Shown: positions 17,411 to 27,148, counted from the stretch's first letter. The stretch is 64,000 bases of DNA from BJGV01 sp003230615 (GCA_963663215.1 OY760140.1:1922001-1986000); one strand, 5' to 3'. Notes: a model not told the origin generated them from the sequence alone. Numbers and translations are program-made.

Positions 17411-19897
17411 TTAATTTCTCAGTGGCTTGCCTGTCTTTAGCATGTGTTCCACTCGTGCTTGCGTTTTTTCAGTTGCCAGCAGTTCAATAAATGCTGTGCG
17501 TTCCAATTCCAGGAACCAATCTTCATCTACCAAACTGCCAGGAGTGAGATTGCCGCCACACATGACATACGCGACTTTGCTGCCTATCAAGTAGTCATGT
17601 TCAGAGATGTAGCCGCCTTCTAGCATGTTGACAAGCAGGGATTTTAGGGTGGCTACTCCGGTGGAGCCTGCTACAGGAAATTTACCTGCCCTCAGCGGTG
17701 GACGATAGCCTGCTTCGGCCAACGCAATGGCTTGCATCTTGGCGGCGTGGAGCAGCTCGAAACGGTTCATCACTACCTGGTCAGCAGGGCGCAGGTACCC
17801 TAGTTCTTTGGCCTGTTCTGCACTTTTTGCCATTTGGGCGGTAGCGACAATCTTAAAATAATTTTTCAGCATCGTAAAAGGATCGTCTTCTTTTGTGTTT
17901 TGTGCTGCCCGTAAAGCAAGTTCTTTACAACCGCCACCTGCTGGCAATAACCCTACACCTACTTCCACAAGCCCTATGTAGCTTTCGAGTGTGGCTACTG
18001 TACGGTCACAGTGCATTATAAATTCGCAGCCGCCACCTAAAGCAAGTCCATCCACCGCTGCCACGGTAGGGATCATCGAGTACTTGAGATCTTGTGACGT
18101 CTTCTGGAACTGCGCAATCATAGCTTCAACCTCGGCCAGCTTACCGGCCATTAGTGCATCTGCGAGATTAAGATTGCGGGCGGCTTTAAGTATTGTAGAT
18201 TGCGCTGCTTTCTTAAGTTTTTTTGTCAACAGGCTTAATGTAGAAGGCGGGGCGTCATTTTTTAGACGCTCCGTTGCTTTTCGCAAGTTGGCCCCAGCAG
18301 AAAATGGTGGCTTAGTTTGCCAGATCACTAGCGAGCGCCAATTACGTTCTGCTTCGTCTATGGCTTGTTGCATTCCATCTAGTACATCGTTGCCAATGGT
18401 GTGCATCTTGCTCTTGAAGCTGACTATTGCAATGTCGTCTCCGGTATGCCACATCCTCACTGCATCAGTTTCGAATATGGTTTTGCCATATTGCGTTTCT
18501 TCACCCAGCAACCGATCGGGAAACAATTGTCGCTGGTATACGGGCAACGTTGAACGCGGACGCTCGGTTTTTGTAGATGGCGCATATGAGCCAAGCTTTG
18601 TATGTACTCCACTGCGTCCCGTTTCAAGCACCCAAGTAGGTAGTGGCGTTGTGCTCAGGCTTTTACCTGCGGCGATATCTTCATTGATCCATGCGGCAAT
18701 CTCTCTCCATCCTGATGCCTGCCAGATTTCAAATGGACCCTGATTCCAAGCAAAACCCCAGCGGATGGCGAGATCAATATCACGTGCATTATCTGCAATC
18801 GTAACAAGATTAACAGCGCAATAATGAAATACATCACGAAATATTGCCCAAAGAAATTGTGCTTGTGAGTGACTATTTTCACGGAGCGCAGCAAGTTTTC
18901 CCGCCGGATCTTTGCGCTTAAGCAGTTCCTTGATCTCATCATCACAGTTGCCCGTAGAAAGGTGATATTTTAGTGTGGAAAGATCAAGTACATGAATTTC
19001 TTTGCCCACTTTCTGATAGATGCCACGTTTAGTTTTTTGTCCAAGAGAGCCGTTGTCTATTAAGCTTTGTAACCAATCTGGTACGACAAAAAATCTATGC
19101 CAAGGGTCGTCGGGCAGCGTGTCGCGCATGGTGTTGATCACATGTGCTAACGTATCTAACCCCACCACATCGGCAGTACGGAAAGTGGCGCTCTTGGGGC
19201 GGCCAATCAAGTAACCAGTCAAGGCATCTACTAGATCAAAACTTAGTCCAGATTCCTTAGCGTGGTGCATGATTGCGAGCATGGAAAACACACCTACTCG
19301 ATTGGCAATGAAATTAGGCGTGTCCTTGGCTCGAATGACTCCCTTACCGAGGTAAGTGACCAAAAATTTTTCCAGATCATCGAGTATCGCAGCATCGCTT
19401 TCTTCGCAGGCAATCAGCTCTACTAAGTGCATGTAACGTGGCGGGTTGAAAAAATGGATACCACAAAAGCGGTTGCGCAAATCTTTTGGAAATGCTTGCG
19501 CCAACTGGTTAATGGAAAGCCCCGAAGTGTTACTGGCAAAAATTGTGCGCGCACCAAGATTTGGCGCAACCTTTTTATACAGCTCGGTTTTCCATTCCAT
19601 GCGCTCTGCAATTGCCTCAATCACTATGTCGCAATCCTTGAGCAGCTCAAGATGCTGATCGTAATTGGCGGGTTGGATTTGAGCTGCTTTGGTTGCGACT
19701 GAGAACGGTGCGGGTTGTTGTTTTTTTAGAGTTTCCACGGCTTTTGCAACATTGGCGTTGAGATCGCCCTGTTTCGCTGAGAGCTCAAACAGCAGCGTTT
19801 CTACATTGGCGTTAACCAGATGTGCAGCGATTTGTGCCCCCATTACTCCCGCACCCAGTACGGCAACCTTGCGCACGATGAAATTATTGTTGCTCAA
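17411..19897 (-). CDS. fadB: 3-hydroxyacyl-CoA dehydrogenase/enoyl-CoA hydratase (FadN-type order)
   Basis: An 828-residue bifunctional beta-oxidation enzyme. The N-terminal NAD-binding fold (VAVLGAGVMGAQIAAHL, residues 10-25) and the dehydrogenase signature (CGIHFFNPPRYMHLVELI) come first. The crotonase/hydratase domain lies C-terminally, with oxyanion loops around TVAAVDGLALGGGCEF and GLVEVGVGLLPAGGG. This order is the reverse of E. coli FadB and matches FadN-type proteins. It converts enoyl-CoA to 3-ketoacyl-CoA. It sits directly upstream of fadA and downstream of the thioesterase gene. Confidence 0.92.
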   Translation of the reverse strand: MSNNNFIVRKVAVLGAGVMGAQIAAHLVNANVETLLFELSAKQGDLNANVAKAVETLKKQQPAPFSVATKAAQIQPANYDQHLELLKDCDIVIEAIAERMEWKTELYKKVAPNLGARTIFASNTSGLSINQLAQAFPKDLRNRFCGIHFFNPPRYMHLVELIACEESDAAILDDLEKFLVTYLGKGVIRAKDTPNFIANRVGVFSMLAIMHHAKESGLSFDLVDALTGYLIGRPKSATFRTADVVGLDTLAHVINTMRDTLPDDPWHRFFVVPDWLQSLIDNGSLGQKTKRGIYQKVGKEIHVLDLSTLKYHLSTGNCDDEIKELLKRKDPAGKLAALRENSHSQAQFLWAIFRDVFHYCAVNLVTIADNARDIDLAIRWGFAWNQGPFEIWQASGWREIAAWINEDIAAGKSLSTTPLPTWVLETGRSGVHTKLGSYAPSTKTERPRSTLPVYQRQLFPDRLLGEETQYGKTIFETDAVRMWHTGDDIAIVSFKSKMHTIGNDVLDGMQQAIDEAERNWRSLVIWQTKPPFSAGANLRKATERLKNDAPPSTLSLLTKKLKKAAQSTILKAARNLNLADALMAGKLAEVEAMIAQFQKTSQDLKYSMIPTVAAVDGLALGGGCEFIMHCDRTVATLESYIGLVEVGVGLLPAGGGCKELALRAAQNTKEDDPFTMLKNYFKIVATAQMAKSAEQAKELGYLRPADQVVMNRFELLHAAKMQAIALAEAGYRPPLRAGKFPVAGSTGVATLKSLLVNMLEGGYISEHDYLIGSKVAYVMCGGNLTPGSLVDEDWFLELERTAFIELLATEKTQARVEHMLKTGKPLRN

Positions 19898-19927
19898 TCT
19901 CTTCTCCTGTTTGATCCAGCCCTTACA

Positions 19928-20344
19928 TCATTTCTGCGGCACTATTCGTGGCCTGCGTTTTGCATCCATCGCCACATACGTTAGCACCGCCTCAGTCACT
20001 TTTATGCATATTTCTTTACCCCCCTCGCGGGGTCCTCGCTGGGCATACACGGCTACATCCACTGTAATTGAGGTACGCCCCACCTTGATAATTTCAGCAT
20101 AAAAGCTAACAAGATCACCAACAAACACGGGTTGCTTGAACACGAAATTATTCACAGCCACCGTGGCCACCCGTCCGCAAGCACGGCGGATCGCCAGGAG
20201 GCTACCGGCAATGTCTACCTGTGACATTATCCAACCACCAAACACATCGCCGGCATGGTTAGTGTCTGTTGGCATGGGGACTATGCGCAGTGTCGGTTCA
20301 CGGTCTTGTGGCAATGATGTGTAGACTTCCTTACTGTTACTCAT
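19928..20344 (-). CDS. Acyl-CoA thioesterase, YciA-like hotdog
   Basis: A 138-residue hotdog-fold thioesterase: MPTDTNHAGDVFGGWIMSQ contains the catalytic Asn-His-x-Gly-Asp segment and the following helix, then VAVNNFVFKQPVFVGDLVS. It hydrolyses acyl-CoA in the cytoplasm and may recover CoA when beta-oxidation is overloaded. It is placed between fadD and fadB in the same direction. Confidence 0.9.
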   Translation of the reverse strand: MSNSKEVYTSLPQDREPTLRIVPMPTDTNHAGDVFGGWIMSQVDIAGSLLAIRRACGRVATVAVNNFVFKQPVFVGDLVSFYAEIIKVGRTSITVDVAVYAQRGPREGGKEICIKVTEAVLTYVAMDAKRRPRIVPQK

Positions 20345-20404
20345 TTGGCCATACCTAAATTGGTTGTAATTAGATAGTTTTTAAATACAGTCAGATATAG
20401 TCCA

Positions 20405-22186
20405 TTAATGCCCTTCGTAGAGCCTGCTCACTTCATCCTTGTAACGATCCAGCACTTGCGTTCTCTTTAGTTTCAGGGTGGGCGTTAGCATACCATTCTC
20501 GACCGTCCATGGCTCAGGTACCAACGCCACACGGTGTATTTTGGCATAGCCAGGGAATTCACGTATCTGGTGAACAATTCTATTCAGCAGGATTTCTTCG
20601 ACCTTGTCATCTTGTAGTAAATGGCGCAGCTCTGGATCAAGATTATGTTGTGTGGATACGCTTTCCCAACCGCTGGGATTGAGAACGACCAGCACGCTTA
20701 AGTATGAGTGTCCTTCACCAACTAGCATCACTTGTTCAAATAGCGGGTCACGCAAAATCGCGGCCTCCATATCTGCTGGCGGAATTTTCTCACCATTGGA
20801 CATGACAATGATTTCTTTTAGACGCCCAGTAATAGTTATTCTTCCTCCTTCATCAATACGTGCCATATCGCCAGAGTTAAGCCAGCCGTCCTGATCTAAT
20901 ATTGATCTGGTGGTTTCAGGATTATTCCAGTAACCTAGCATTACGTTGGGACCGTGAATCAGCAACGCATTATTCTCACCGAGCTTTACTTCTACGCCGG
21001 GAATTGCTGGACCTACGCTGGAGGGAACATTGTTATCGATGCTATTGGTGCATGCTACCGGGCCGCATTCGGTCATACCGTAACCTTGTAGGATTGGTAA
21101 TCCCAAGCCAATGAACATTCGCGATACTTCTGTTGACAATGCAGCTCCACCACACAAAGCAAGCCGTAAATGCCCACCTAACTTGCTCATCACCTTTCTC
21201 GCAACAAGCTTATCCAGAAGTGGCCACAGCAGGTGAGAAACTTTCCATGATCCTCGCCGTTGTTGAAATTCGAAGCGACTATAGCCAACTTCTATCGCAT
21301 GATTGAATATTAGACGCCCCAGTGTTGATTTTGTCGCAAGTTTGATACGAATCGCTTCGTGAAACCGTTCATAGACTCGCGGCACCGAAATAATAACGGT
21401 GGGACGAACCATCACCAAATCTTCTTTTAGTTGTTGGATTGAGCGCGCATAAGCTACAGTGGCTCCGCTCATTAGCGGAAGGTAGTACCCCACCGTGCGC
21501 TCAAAGGCATGCGATAGGGGGAGAAACGAGAGGAACAAATCATCTTGTCGAACTGGTACAACTTGTAAGCAACTATTTGCGTTGGTGAGCAGGTTATGAT
21601 GGCTAAGCATCACGCCCTTGGGCCGTCCGGAAGTGCCAGAGGTATACATGATGGTGGCTAGATCACTTGGATTGTGGGTACCATGCTGCACTTCCCTGGC
21701 TTTTTCAGGTAGCCAGTCACAAAGCGCCATCACAGAACCATCTTGTACTTTGTCGACATCATTCTCAATCGAATTGATTACTACGATTCGTAACAGATCG
21801 TCGATTTGATTATCTATCTCATAAAATGCTTTCCACTGCGCCCGATCTTCAAGCAACAATAATCTGACGCCAGAGTCGCGCATAATATAGAGCGCATTCT
21901 CGGCTCGGTCATCTGCATAAAGGGGCACAACTACGAGCCCTAGTCCTAGCGCTGCTTGATCAAATATTACCCATTCTGGGCAGTTCTTTGACATTACAGC
22001 CACTCGGTCACCAGGGACCAGGCCTTCTTTAGAGAGAGCAACTTGCCAACGTGCGACTTCTCTATCTATTTGTGCCCAGGTATGGTCAAGCCATCTTCCA
22101 GTTGGTTGGTCATAATTTCGATAAGCGACCGTTTGGGGTGAACGACGTACTCGTTCACTGAATAAACCATCTAGCGTTCCGGCCAC
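20405..22186 (-). CDS. fadD: Long-chain acyl-CoA synthetase (AMP-forming)
   Basis: Activates fatty acids to acyl-CoA through an acyl-adenylate. The AMP-binding P-loop TIMYTSGTSGRPKGVMLSHH, the motif GYGMTECGPVACTNS and the C-terminal hinge NSGDMARIDEGGRITITGR with KEIIVMSNGEKIPP are all present. It is of the FadD15/long-chain type rather than E. coli FadD. The GTG start at 22186 has a poor ribosome-binding site. Eighteen codons upstream an ATA at 22238-22240 follows TGTGGAGAC at good spacing and would give a natural N-terminus (TTEQNKQKNIASIIP), so the real start may be this non-standard codon. Confidence 0.9.
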   Translation of the reverse strand: MAGTLDGLFSERVRRSPQTVAYRNYDQPTGRWLDHTWAQIDREVARWQVALSKEGLVPGDRVAVMSKNCPEWVIFDQAALGLGLVVVPLYADDRAENALYIMRDSGVRLLLLEDRAQWKAFYEIDNQIDDLLRIVVINSIENDVDKVQDGSVMALCDWLPEKAREVQHGTHNPSDLATIMYTSGTSGRPKGVMLSHHNLLTNANSCLQVVPVRQDDLFLSFLPLSHAFERTVGYYLPLMSGATVAYARSIQQLKEDLVMVRPTVIISVPRVYERFHEAIRIKLATKSTLGRLIFNHAIEVGYSRFEFQQRRGSWKVSHLLWPLLDKLVARKVMSKLGGHLRLALCGGAALSTEVSRMFIGLGLPILQGYGMTECGPVACTNSIDNNVPSSVGPAIPGVEVKLGENNALLIHGPNVMLGYWNNPETTRSILDQDGWLNSGDMARIDEGGRITITGRLKEIIVMSNGEKIPPADMEAAILRDPLFEQVMLVGEGHSYLSVLVVLNPSGWESVSTQHNLDPELRHLLQDDKVEEILLNRIVHQIREFPGYAKIHRVALVPEPWTVENGMLTPTLKLKRTQVLDRYKDEVSRLYEGH

Positions 22187-22300
22187 TTCCGTCGGAATGA
22201 TACTTGCTATATTTTTTTGTTTGTTTTGTTCAGTTGTTATGATTGCGTCTCCACAACTTTATGAAACATGTGTAGCTAGAGTCAAAGCAGTTGTTATTTT

Positions 22301-24601
22301 CTAGCCAAAATCTGGCAGGAAATCGTCTACCATGATTACGCTGCGGCGAAGAGATTTCATTTTCTTTAAAGATTCTGCTTCAGTAGTAGTGATAACGCCC
22401 TGATCCAGCGCCTCGGCAATTTTCTCATCACCCCGCGCTGAAACTTGTCCGGCTTTAACAGCCGTACGTATTTTGGCATTGGCTTCTTCGCATGCCTTTG
22501 CACATTGTAATGCTAGTTCCAGGATGCCAAGTGGTTCGTTAGCAGATGTCGGGACGTAAATACCCGCAGTTAGGCGATCACGTGCTTCTCCTGGCGCCAT
22601 CATTACTTTGACAACTTCATGCCCTAATTCATCTGACGGGGGGGAGAATGACTTGCCCAGAGGGAACACTAGAAATCGCAACTTCCATGCCGCGATACGG
22701 TTCGGGAAATTGTCCAATAGGCCAATGAATGCTAGTTGCATACGATAAAGTGCATCCTGTATCGCCCAGTGCAGCAATGGTAAATCGGATGCAGGGCGAC
22801 CATCGTCCTCGAATCGCTTTAATGTAGCTGAGCACAAATAAAGCATACTGAGGATATCTCCCAGACGGGCAGAAAGTTTTTCCTTGCGTTTGAGCGAGCC
22901 GCCAAGTATCAGCATAGAGACATCAGCAACCAGCGAAAAAGCTGCGGAGAACCGTGTCAGTTGTCGATAATAACCCGCGATCTCTACACTGGTGTTGTTG
23001 GGTGCGCTTGCCAGGGATGCGCCTGTTAGTCCATACAGCAAGCAACGCAAACCATTGCTAAAACTGAAAGCGATGTGTCCTATCAATGCCTGATCGAATT
23101 CCTTCAAAGCACGAGCGCTATCACTGTCATTAGCTGCATGAATTTCTTTAAGCACATAGGGGTGGCAACGTATTGCTCCCTGGCCGAAAATAATCAAACT
23201 GCGAGTGAGAATATTAGCGCCTTCCACCGTAATACCAACTGGGATTTGCTGATAGGCGCGTCCCAGATAATTGTTTGGTCCCATGCAGATTCCCTTACCA
23301 CCATGTACATCCATCGCGTCATTGATCACTTGGCGAGCTCGTTCGGTAAGATGGTATTTGACGATGGCAGAAACGACCGAGGGTTTTTCACCAAGATCCA
23401 CTGCACCTGCCGTCATTATCCGCGCTGCATCCATCATGTAGGTGTTCCCGCCAATGCGCGCTAATGCTTCTTCCACACCTTCAAAGTGTCCGATTGGGAC
23501 CTTAAATTGCACTCGTACCATGCCATAGGCGCCGCTGGTGCGTGCCGCAAGCTTGGCAGCTCCAACGCTGGTCGCAGGTAACGAAATCGAACGTCCTACA
23601 GCAAGGCAATTCATTAACATACGCCAGCCGTTACCTACACCCTCGCGGCCACCGATTACCCACTCGATCGGGATAAACACGTCTTTGCCAGTATTAGGGC
23701 CGTTCTGGAACGCAGCGTCGAGCGGGAAATGACGACGACCGATGGAAACGCCCGGTGTATTGGTAGGGATCAACGCTAGCGTAATGCCGAGGTCTTTTTC
23801 ATCGCCAAGCAGTCTATCAGGGTCATAGAGTTTAAACGCGAGGCCCAGTAGCGTTGCTACTGGGCCCAAAGTAATATAGCGTTTTTCCCAGGTAACGTGC
23901 ATACCCAATACGTCCTGTTTACCATTAAATTCACTGCGGCAGATGACACCTAAATCGGGTATTGCCCCAGCGTCTGATCCAGCATCGGGTCCAGTAAGCG
24001 CGAAGCACGGCACTTCCAACCCTTTTGCCAAACGGGGAAGATAGTAATTTTTTTGATCTTCTGTGCCGTAATGTAAGAGCAACTCTGCTGGTCCTAGTGA
24101 ATTTGGCACCATTACGGTTACAGCTGCTGTGCCGCTGCGGGAACTGATTTTCATCACTACTTCCGAATGTGCCAGGGCTGAGAAACCGTGTCCACCATAT
24201 TGCTTAGGGATGATCATGCCGAAAAAACCATTATCTTTGATGAATTGCCAAACACTGGGCGGAAGGTCATGCAGCTCGCGCGTAATTTTCCATTCATCCA
24301 GCATCGTGCATAATTGTTCCACCGGTCCGTAGAGAAAGGTTTTTTCCTCGGTACTAAGCTCCGGTTTGGGATAAGCTAGTAGCTTATCCCAGTCCGGGTT
24401 GCCACTAAATAGTTCTCCATCCCACCATACGGTTCCTGCATCTAGAGCCTCCTGCTCAGTTTGTGAAACCTGCGGCAGGGTTTTCCGATAAATTTTTAAC
24501 AGTGGACTGGAAATAAAAATACGACGTAGTGGACGGACTAATAAAACAATACCAACAAAGGCAGCCAGCCCTAGAAGTAGATAAAAAAAGAATAGAGCCA
24601 T
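22301..24601 (-). CDS. fadE: Acyl-CoA dehydrogenase FadE, membrane-anchored
   Basis: First oxidation of beta-oxidation: acyl-CoA to trans-2-enoyl-CoA with FAD. It has an N-terminal membrane segment (LFFFYLLLGLAAFVGIVLLV), a dehydrogenase core with FIKDNGFFGMIIPKQYGGHG and CFALTGPDAGSDAGAIPD, a flavin-binding region ending DVHGGKGICMGPNN and a C-terminal extension as in E. coli FadE. The start at 24601 follows AGGAAAAATATT; the upstream ATG at 24628 is not needed. It is the first gene of the minus-strand fad group. The electron acceptor (an ETF) is not in this window. Confidence 0.93.
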   Translation of the reverse strand: MALFFFYLLLGLAAFVGIVLLVRPLRRIFISSPLLKIYRKTLPQVSQTEQEALDAGTVWWDGELFSGNPDWDKLLAYPKPELSTEEKTFLYGPVEQLCTMLDEWKITRELHDLPPSVWQFIKDNGFFGMIIPKQYGGHGFSALAHSEVVMKISSRSGTAAVTVMVPNSLGPAELLLHYGTEDQKNYYLPRLAKGLEVPCFALTGPDAGSDAGAIPDLGVICRSEFNGKQDVLGMHVTWEKRYITLGPVATLLGLAFKLYDPDRLLGDEKDLGITLALIPTNTPGVSIGRRHFPLDAAFQNGPNTGKDVFIPIEWVIGGREGVGNGWRMLMNCLAVGRSISLPATSVGAAKLAARTSGAYGMVRVQFKVPIGHFEGVEEALARIGGNTYMMDAARIMTAGAVDLGEKPSVVSAIVKYHLTERARQVINDAMDVHGGKGICMGPNNYLGRAYQQIPVGITVEGANILTRSLIIFGQGAIRCHPYVLKEIHAANDSDSARALKEFDQALIGHIAFSFSNGLRCLLYGLTGASLASAPNNTSVEIAGYYRQLTRFSAAFSLVADVSMLILGGSLKRKEKLSARLGDILSMLYLCSATLKRFEDDGRPASDLPLLHWAIQDALYRMQLAFIGLLDNFPNRIAAWKLRFLVFPLGKSFSPPSDELGHEVVKVMMAPGEARDRLTAGIYVPTSANEPLGILELALQCAKACEEANAKIRTAVKAGQVSARGDEKIAEALDQGVITTTEAESLKKMKSLRRSVIMVDDFLPDFG

Positions 24602-24940
24602 AATATTTTTCCTGCGTAAGCGATGCAATGTGACTACATCATGCTACCTCGTGCCTGCATGGTAAGTCAGAAATATGGATTATTAATCAGAGCTTTCTTA
24701 TGATTTATATATAGTCTGTAAACCACTATCCACAATGGTTTTAATATATTCTCTAACAGACTTATTTTCCCTATTCTGCTTCATGTAACCACGTTTACTC
24801 AATATGGGAGAAGATTTTCTCTATGATAACCCAGACTAAGTATGATTGAATGGGTATATGGGAGTGTATGGAAAGGAATATGCCTCGCGTGCGCGAGTGT
24901 AACTTAGGATAGTCTTAGGGGTGTTTTACTTATTACCTTC
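24602..24940. other. Intergenic region upstream of fadE
   Basis: There is no gene in about 340 bases. It must contain the fadE promoter on the minus strand. A perfect short palindrome, ctcgcgtgcgcgag (24884-24897), is GC-rich in an AT-rich setting and could be a protein-binding site or a weak hairpin. No FadR- or PsrA-type operator could be recognised with confidence. Confidence 0.4.
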
Positions 24941-25336
24941 TTAATTGGCTATCTGATCTAACAGCTGCCCAGCTACGGTATCGAGTGCTTCTGACATCTC
25001 TGCTTTGTTTGCAACATTAATATCGATCTTAGCCTCGCCCCATTGCGTAGGAAACTCTCTCTCGGTTCTCCATCTTGCATGGCTTAGCATTTCTTTAGCC
25101 CTTCCCAGTTCAACCTGTGAGCTTCCCGCATTAATCGCTTCTACTTCCTTTTCCCAATGTTCTATCCTTGCTAAAGCCCCGCTCATATGTGCTTATATCC
25201 ATTCAGGGTCTTTCAATAATTGCTTACTTATTGCCGCATGAGAAACATTATAGGTTTTACCAATATCGGCAATCTTGTCCCCTTTAGCGACGCGCTTCAG
25301 TATCTCGTCTTTATGTAGTACCGCAATGGCTGTCAT
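24941..25336 (-). pseudogene. Phage terminase small-subunit-like protein with in-frame ochre stop
   Basis: From an ATG at 25336 the frame reads EILKRVAKGDKIADIGKTYN and VSHAAISKQLLKDPEWI, a helix-turn-helix. It stops at TAA 25193-25195 and continues in the same frame as AHMSGALARIEHWEKEVEAI, then LSHARWRTEREFPTQWGEA to 24941. The two parts together (about 131 codons) resemble small terminase or homeodomain-like phage proteins. A Gln codon at the stop would restore it. No other phage genes adjoin, so it is a stray prophage or mobile relic. Confidence 0.6.
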
Positions 25337-25456
25337 AAGGTTTCTATGTACCGTTTATCAAAATATGAATATAGCATAAATATGACATATGCATATTTGT
25401 GCAAAAGCGGACGTTCGTATTGAATCTCGATCAGGCTGCTACGAGTTACTACTACC

Positions 25457-26224
25457 TTATTTCACCCTGTGATATGTTCCATCACCGCTAGCATTAACAC
25501 CGCCATCAACAGGTACGATCACTCCTGTCGTCCAGGTGGAATTAGCTAGGTAAAGAACTGCATCAGCTATGTCTTTTGGCTTTCCGCAATGGCCAAGCGG
25601 TTGCATACTGTTAAAAGCAGCAAGTCTCTCATCGGAAAGTTTGCCCAATATAGGAGTGAGAACAATCCCAGGTGCCACTGCATTGATACGAATATTGTCC
25701 GGTGCCAGTTCAACAGACAGATTCTTAGTCAGTGCCATAATGCCACCCTTAGCTGTGATCGGTGCACTGGAAGGAAGCTCATACACGCCGCTGGAGGCGA
25801 GAATTGTTCCGATATTAACAATAGATCCGCCATGGCCCTGTTTTTGCATTTGTCTTACTATCGCTTGTGTAAGTACTAAGGTTCCACGTAAATAACCAAG
25901 AAAAGTATCAAGCTCTTCGACTGTATATGCTGTAAATGGTTTGGAGTGAAAGATACCTGCATTATTTACTAGAATATCAACTTGACCAAAACGCCCCACT
26001 GCTCCATTGATAATCTGCCCGACTGTTTCGGGTAAGGTAATGTCAGCTGCAACAATTGTGACCTGATCTGGCTTACTGATTTGTGATGCTGCCCGAACAA
26101 GTTTATCTTTAGCGCGCCCATTAAGAACTACGTTGATACCCTCTCGCACAAATGCTTCTGCTACAGCCAAACCGATACCACTGCCTGCTCCAGTAATAAT
26201 TGCGGTTTTTTGGTGCACGCTCAT
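25457..26224 (-). CDS. SDR-family oxidoreductase lacking the catalytic Tyr
   Basis: A 255-residue short-chain dehydrogenase: nucleotide-binding TGAGSGIGLAVAEAF, the structural NNAG motif (VDILVNNAGIFHSKPF) and the C-terminal VNGASGDGT-like end. The usual YxxxK catalytic pair is not conserved: the segment reads SSAPITAKGGI, with Pro in the Tyr position and the Lys kept. The enzyme may therefore be inactive in redox chemistry or use another residue. It lies next to a truncated universal stress protein. The substrate is unknown. Confidence 0.8.
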   Translation of the reverse strand: MSVHQKTAIITGAGSGIGLAVAEAFVREGINVVLNGRAKDKLVRAASQISKPDQVTIVAADITLPETVGQIINGAVGRFGQVDILVNNAGIFHSKPFTAYTVEELDTFLGYLRGTLVLTQAIVRQMQKQGHGGSIVNIGTILASSGVYELPSSAPITAKGGIMALTKNLSVELAPDNIRINAVAPGIVLTPILGKLSDERLAAFNSMQPLGHCGKPKDIADAVLYLANSTWTTGVIVPVDGGVNASGDGTYHRVK

Positions 26225-26233
26225 TGGTTCCGC

Positions 26234-26425
26234 CTATCTCTCTTTAGGTCTTATAGTAAGAACAGCACAAGGGGCGTGTCTGACGATGTACTCTGCTACA
26301 CTTCCAATGGTAAATCGTTTCCATCCACTATAGCCATGTGTTCCAAGGACGATCAGATCAGCATTGAGCTCTTCAGCAATACGAGTGATCTCATGACCGG
26401 GGTCGCCTTCTGTTTCTTTAGAGCA
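26234..26425 (-). pseudogene. C-terminal fragment of a universal stress protein (UspA family)
   Basis: About 60 codons ending at 26234 read EGDPGHEITRIAEELNADLI, then VLGTHGYSGWKRFTIGSVAE and YIVRHAPCAVLTI. This is the UspA C-terminal half with the ATP-binding G-x-x-G-x-x-x-x-x-x-x-x-S signature. No N-terminal half is present in any frame upstream, so the gene is 5'-truncated. It ends ten bases before the SDR start. USP and SDR genes are often neighbours, so this pair was probably once an operon. Confidence 0.8.
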
Positions 26426-26498
26426 AGGAAGCGATATTTAGTTTCAATTCTAAAATTATTGAGTGATCACCCCTGCCTTTTGCCATTGTCTAGGTATC

Positions 26499-27086
26499 TT
26501 ACTTTACTTCACGAACTGCATCTCTAATCAATTGTGCGCTATAGGCATCCATTCCACACTCAATTGCTAGTTTAAAGAACTCGCATGCTGCTTCACTTGG
26601 AATAAGATTATATTCACGCACTAAGGATATAGCCAACTTCCTCAAGTCCCTAATTTCTCCGCCAGAAATATACTCATAGGGGTACTCCAAATTACAAAAT
26701 TCAGTCTTTGCTTGGTCTGGAAGATCGGGGCCATAAATGAAGTAACGCAAATACTCTAAGAAGCGTGGATCACCAAAGATAGCATAGCCAGTTACTCCGT
26801 CAGACTCGAATACTTGTAGCCGTGATTTTTTAGCTCCAATGTTAAATTCAGGTTCTATAAAGAAACGGATTCGAATTTCTGGGATCGCTTCGCGCATTAG
26901 AAGTAGATTTGCCAAAGTGTCGGCAGCTTTACAGGATGCACGTAAAATTTCATCGTTATGGCGATCAAAATCGAATGTAATTTGGTCTAAGAGTTTTTTC
27001 TCAGAGGGATCTAGAGAAACTATCTGTGGGATATTATGGTGCATAGGAAATTGTTTCTGTTTTCGTATGAACAAGTATACGCTCAT
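26499..27086 (-). CDS. Hypothetical protein, 195 aa
   Basis: A soluble protein without signal or membrane segment. The middle contains RIRFFIEPEFNIGAKKSRLQ and GYAIFGDPRFLEYLRYFIYG; the end is helical (GEIRDLRKLAISLVREYNLI). An alternative start at 27044 (MHHNIPQIVSLDPSEKK) would drop the odd N-terminus. No family was recognised. It follows a short conserved-looking gene and a strong terminator, in a patch that also contains phage-like and truncated genes, so it may be mobile-element cargo. Confidence 0.5.
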   Translation of the reverse strand: MSVYLFIRKQKQFPMHHNIPQIVSLDPSEKKLLDQITFDFDRHNDEILRASCKAADTLANLLLMREAIPEIRIRFFIEPEFNIGAKKSRLQVFESDGVTGYAIFGDPRFLEYLRYFIYGPDLPDQAKTEFCNLEYPYEYISGGEIRDLRKLAISLVREYNLIPSEAACEFFKLAIECGMDAYSAQLIRDAVREVK

Positions 27087-27094
27087 GTGTAGTA

Positions 27095-27120
27095 CAAGAA
27101 AAAACCCGCCGAAGCGGGTT
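27095..27120 (-). terminator. Rho-independent terminator
   Basis: The stem aacccgc / gcgggtt (27103-27109 with 27114-27120), loop cgaa, reads on the minus strand into a run of six T. It lies 28 bases after the end of the 130-aa gene that starts at 27541. Confidence 0.9.
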
Positions 27121-27148
27121 AAAGGTAATTGTCTACAAAGTTTATTAA

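Noticed and set aside
17991..18743. Long plus-strand open frame (250 codons) opposite fadB
   Set aside because: Composition and lack of motifs show it is an antisense shadow of the conserved FadB coding sequence.
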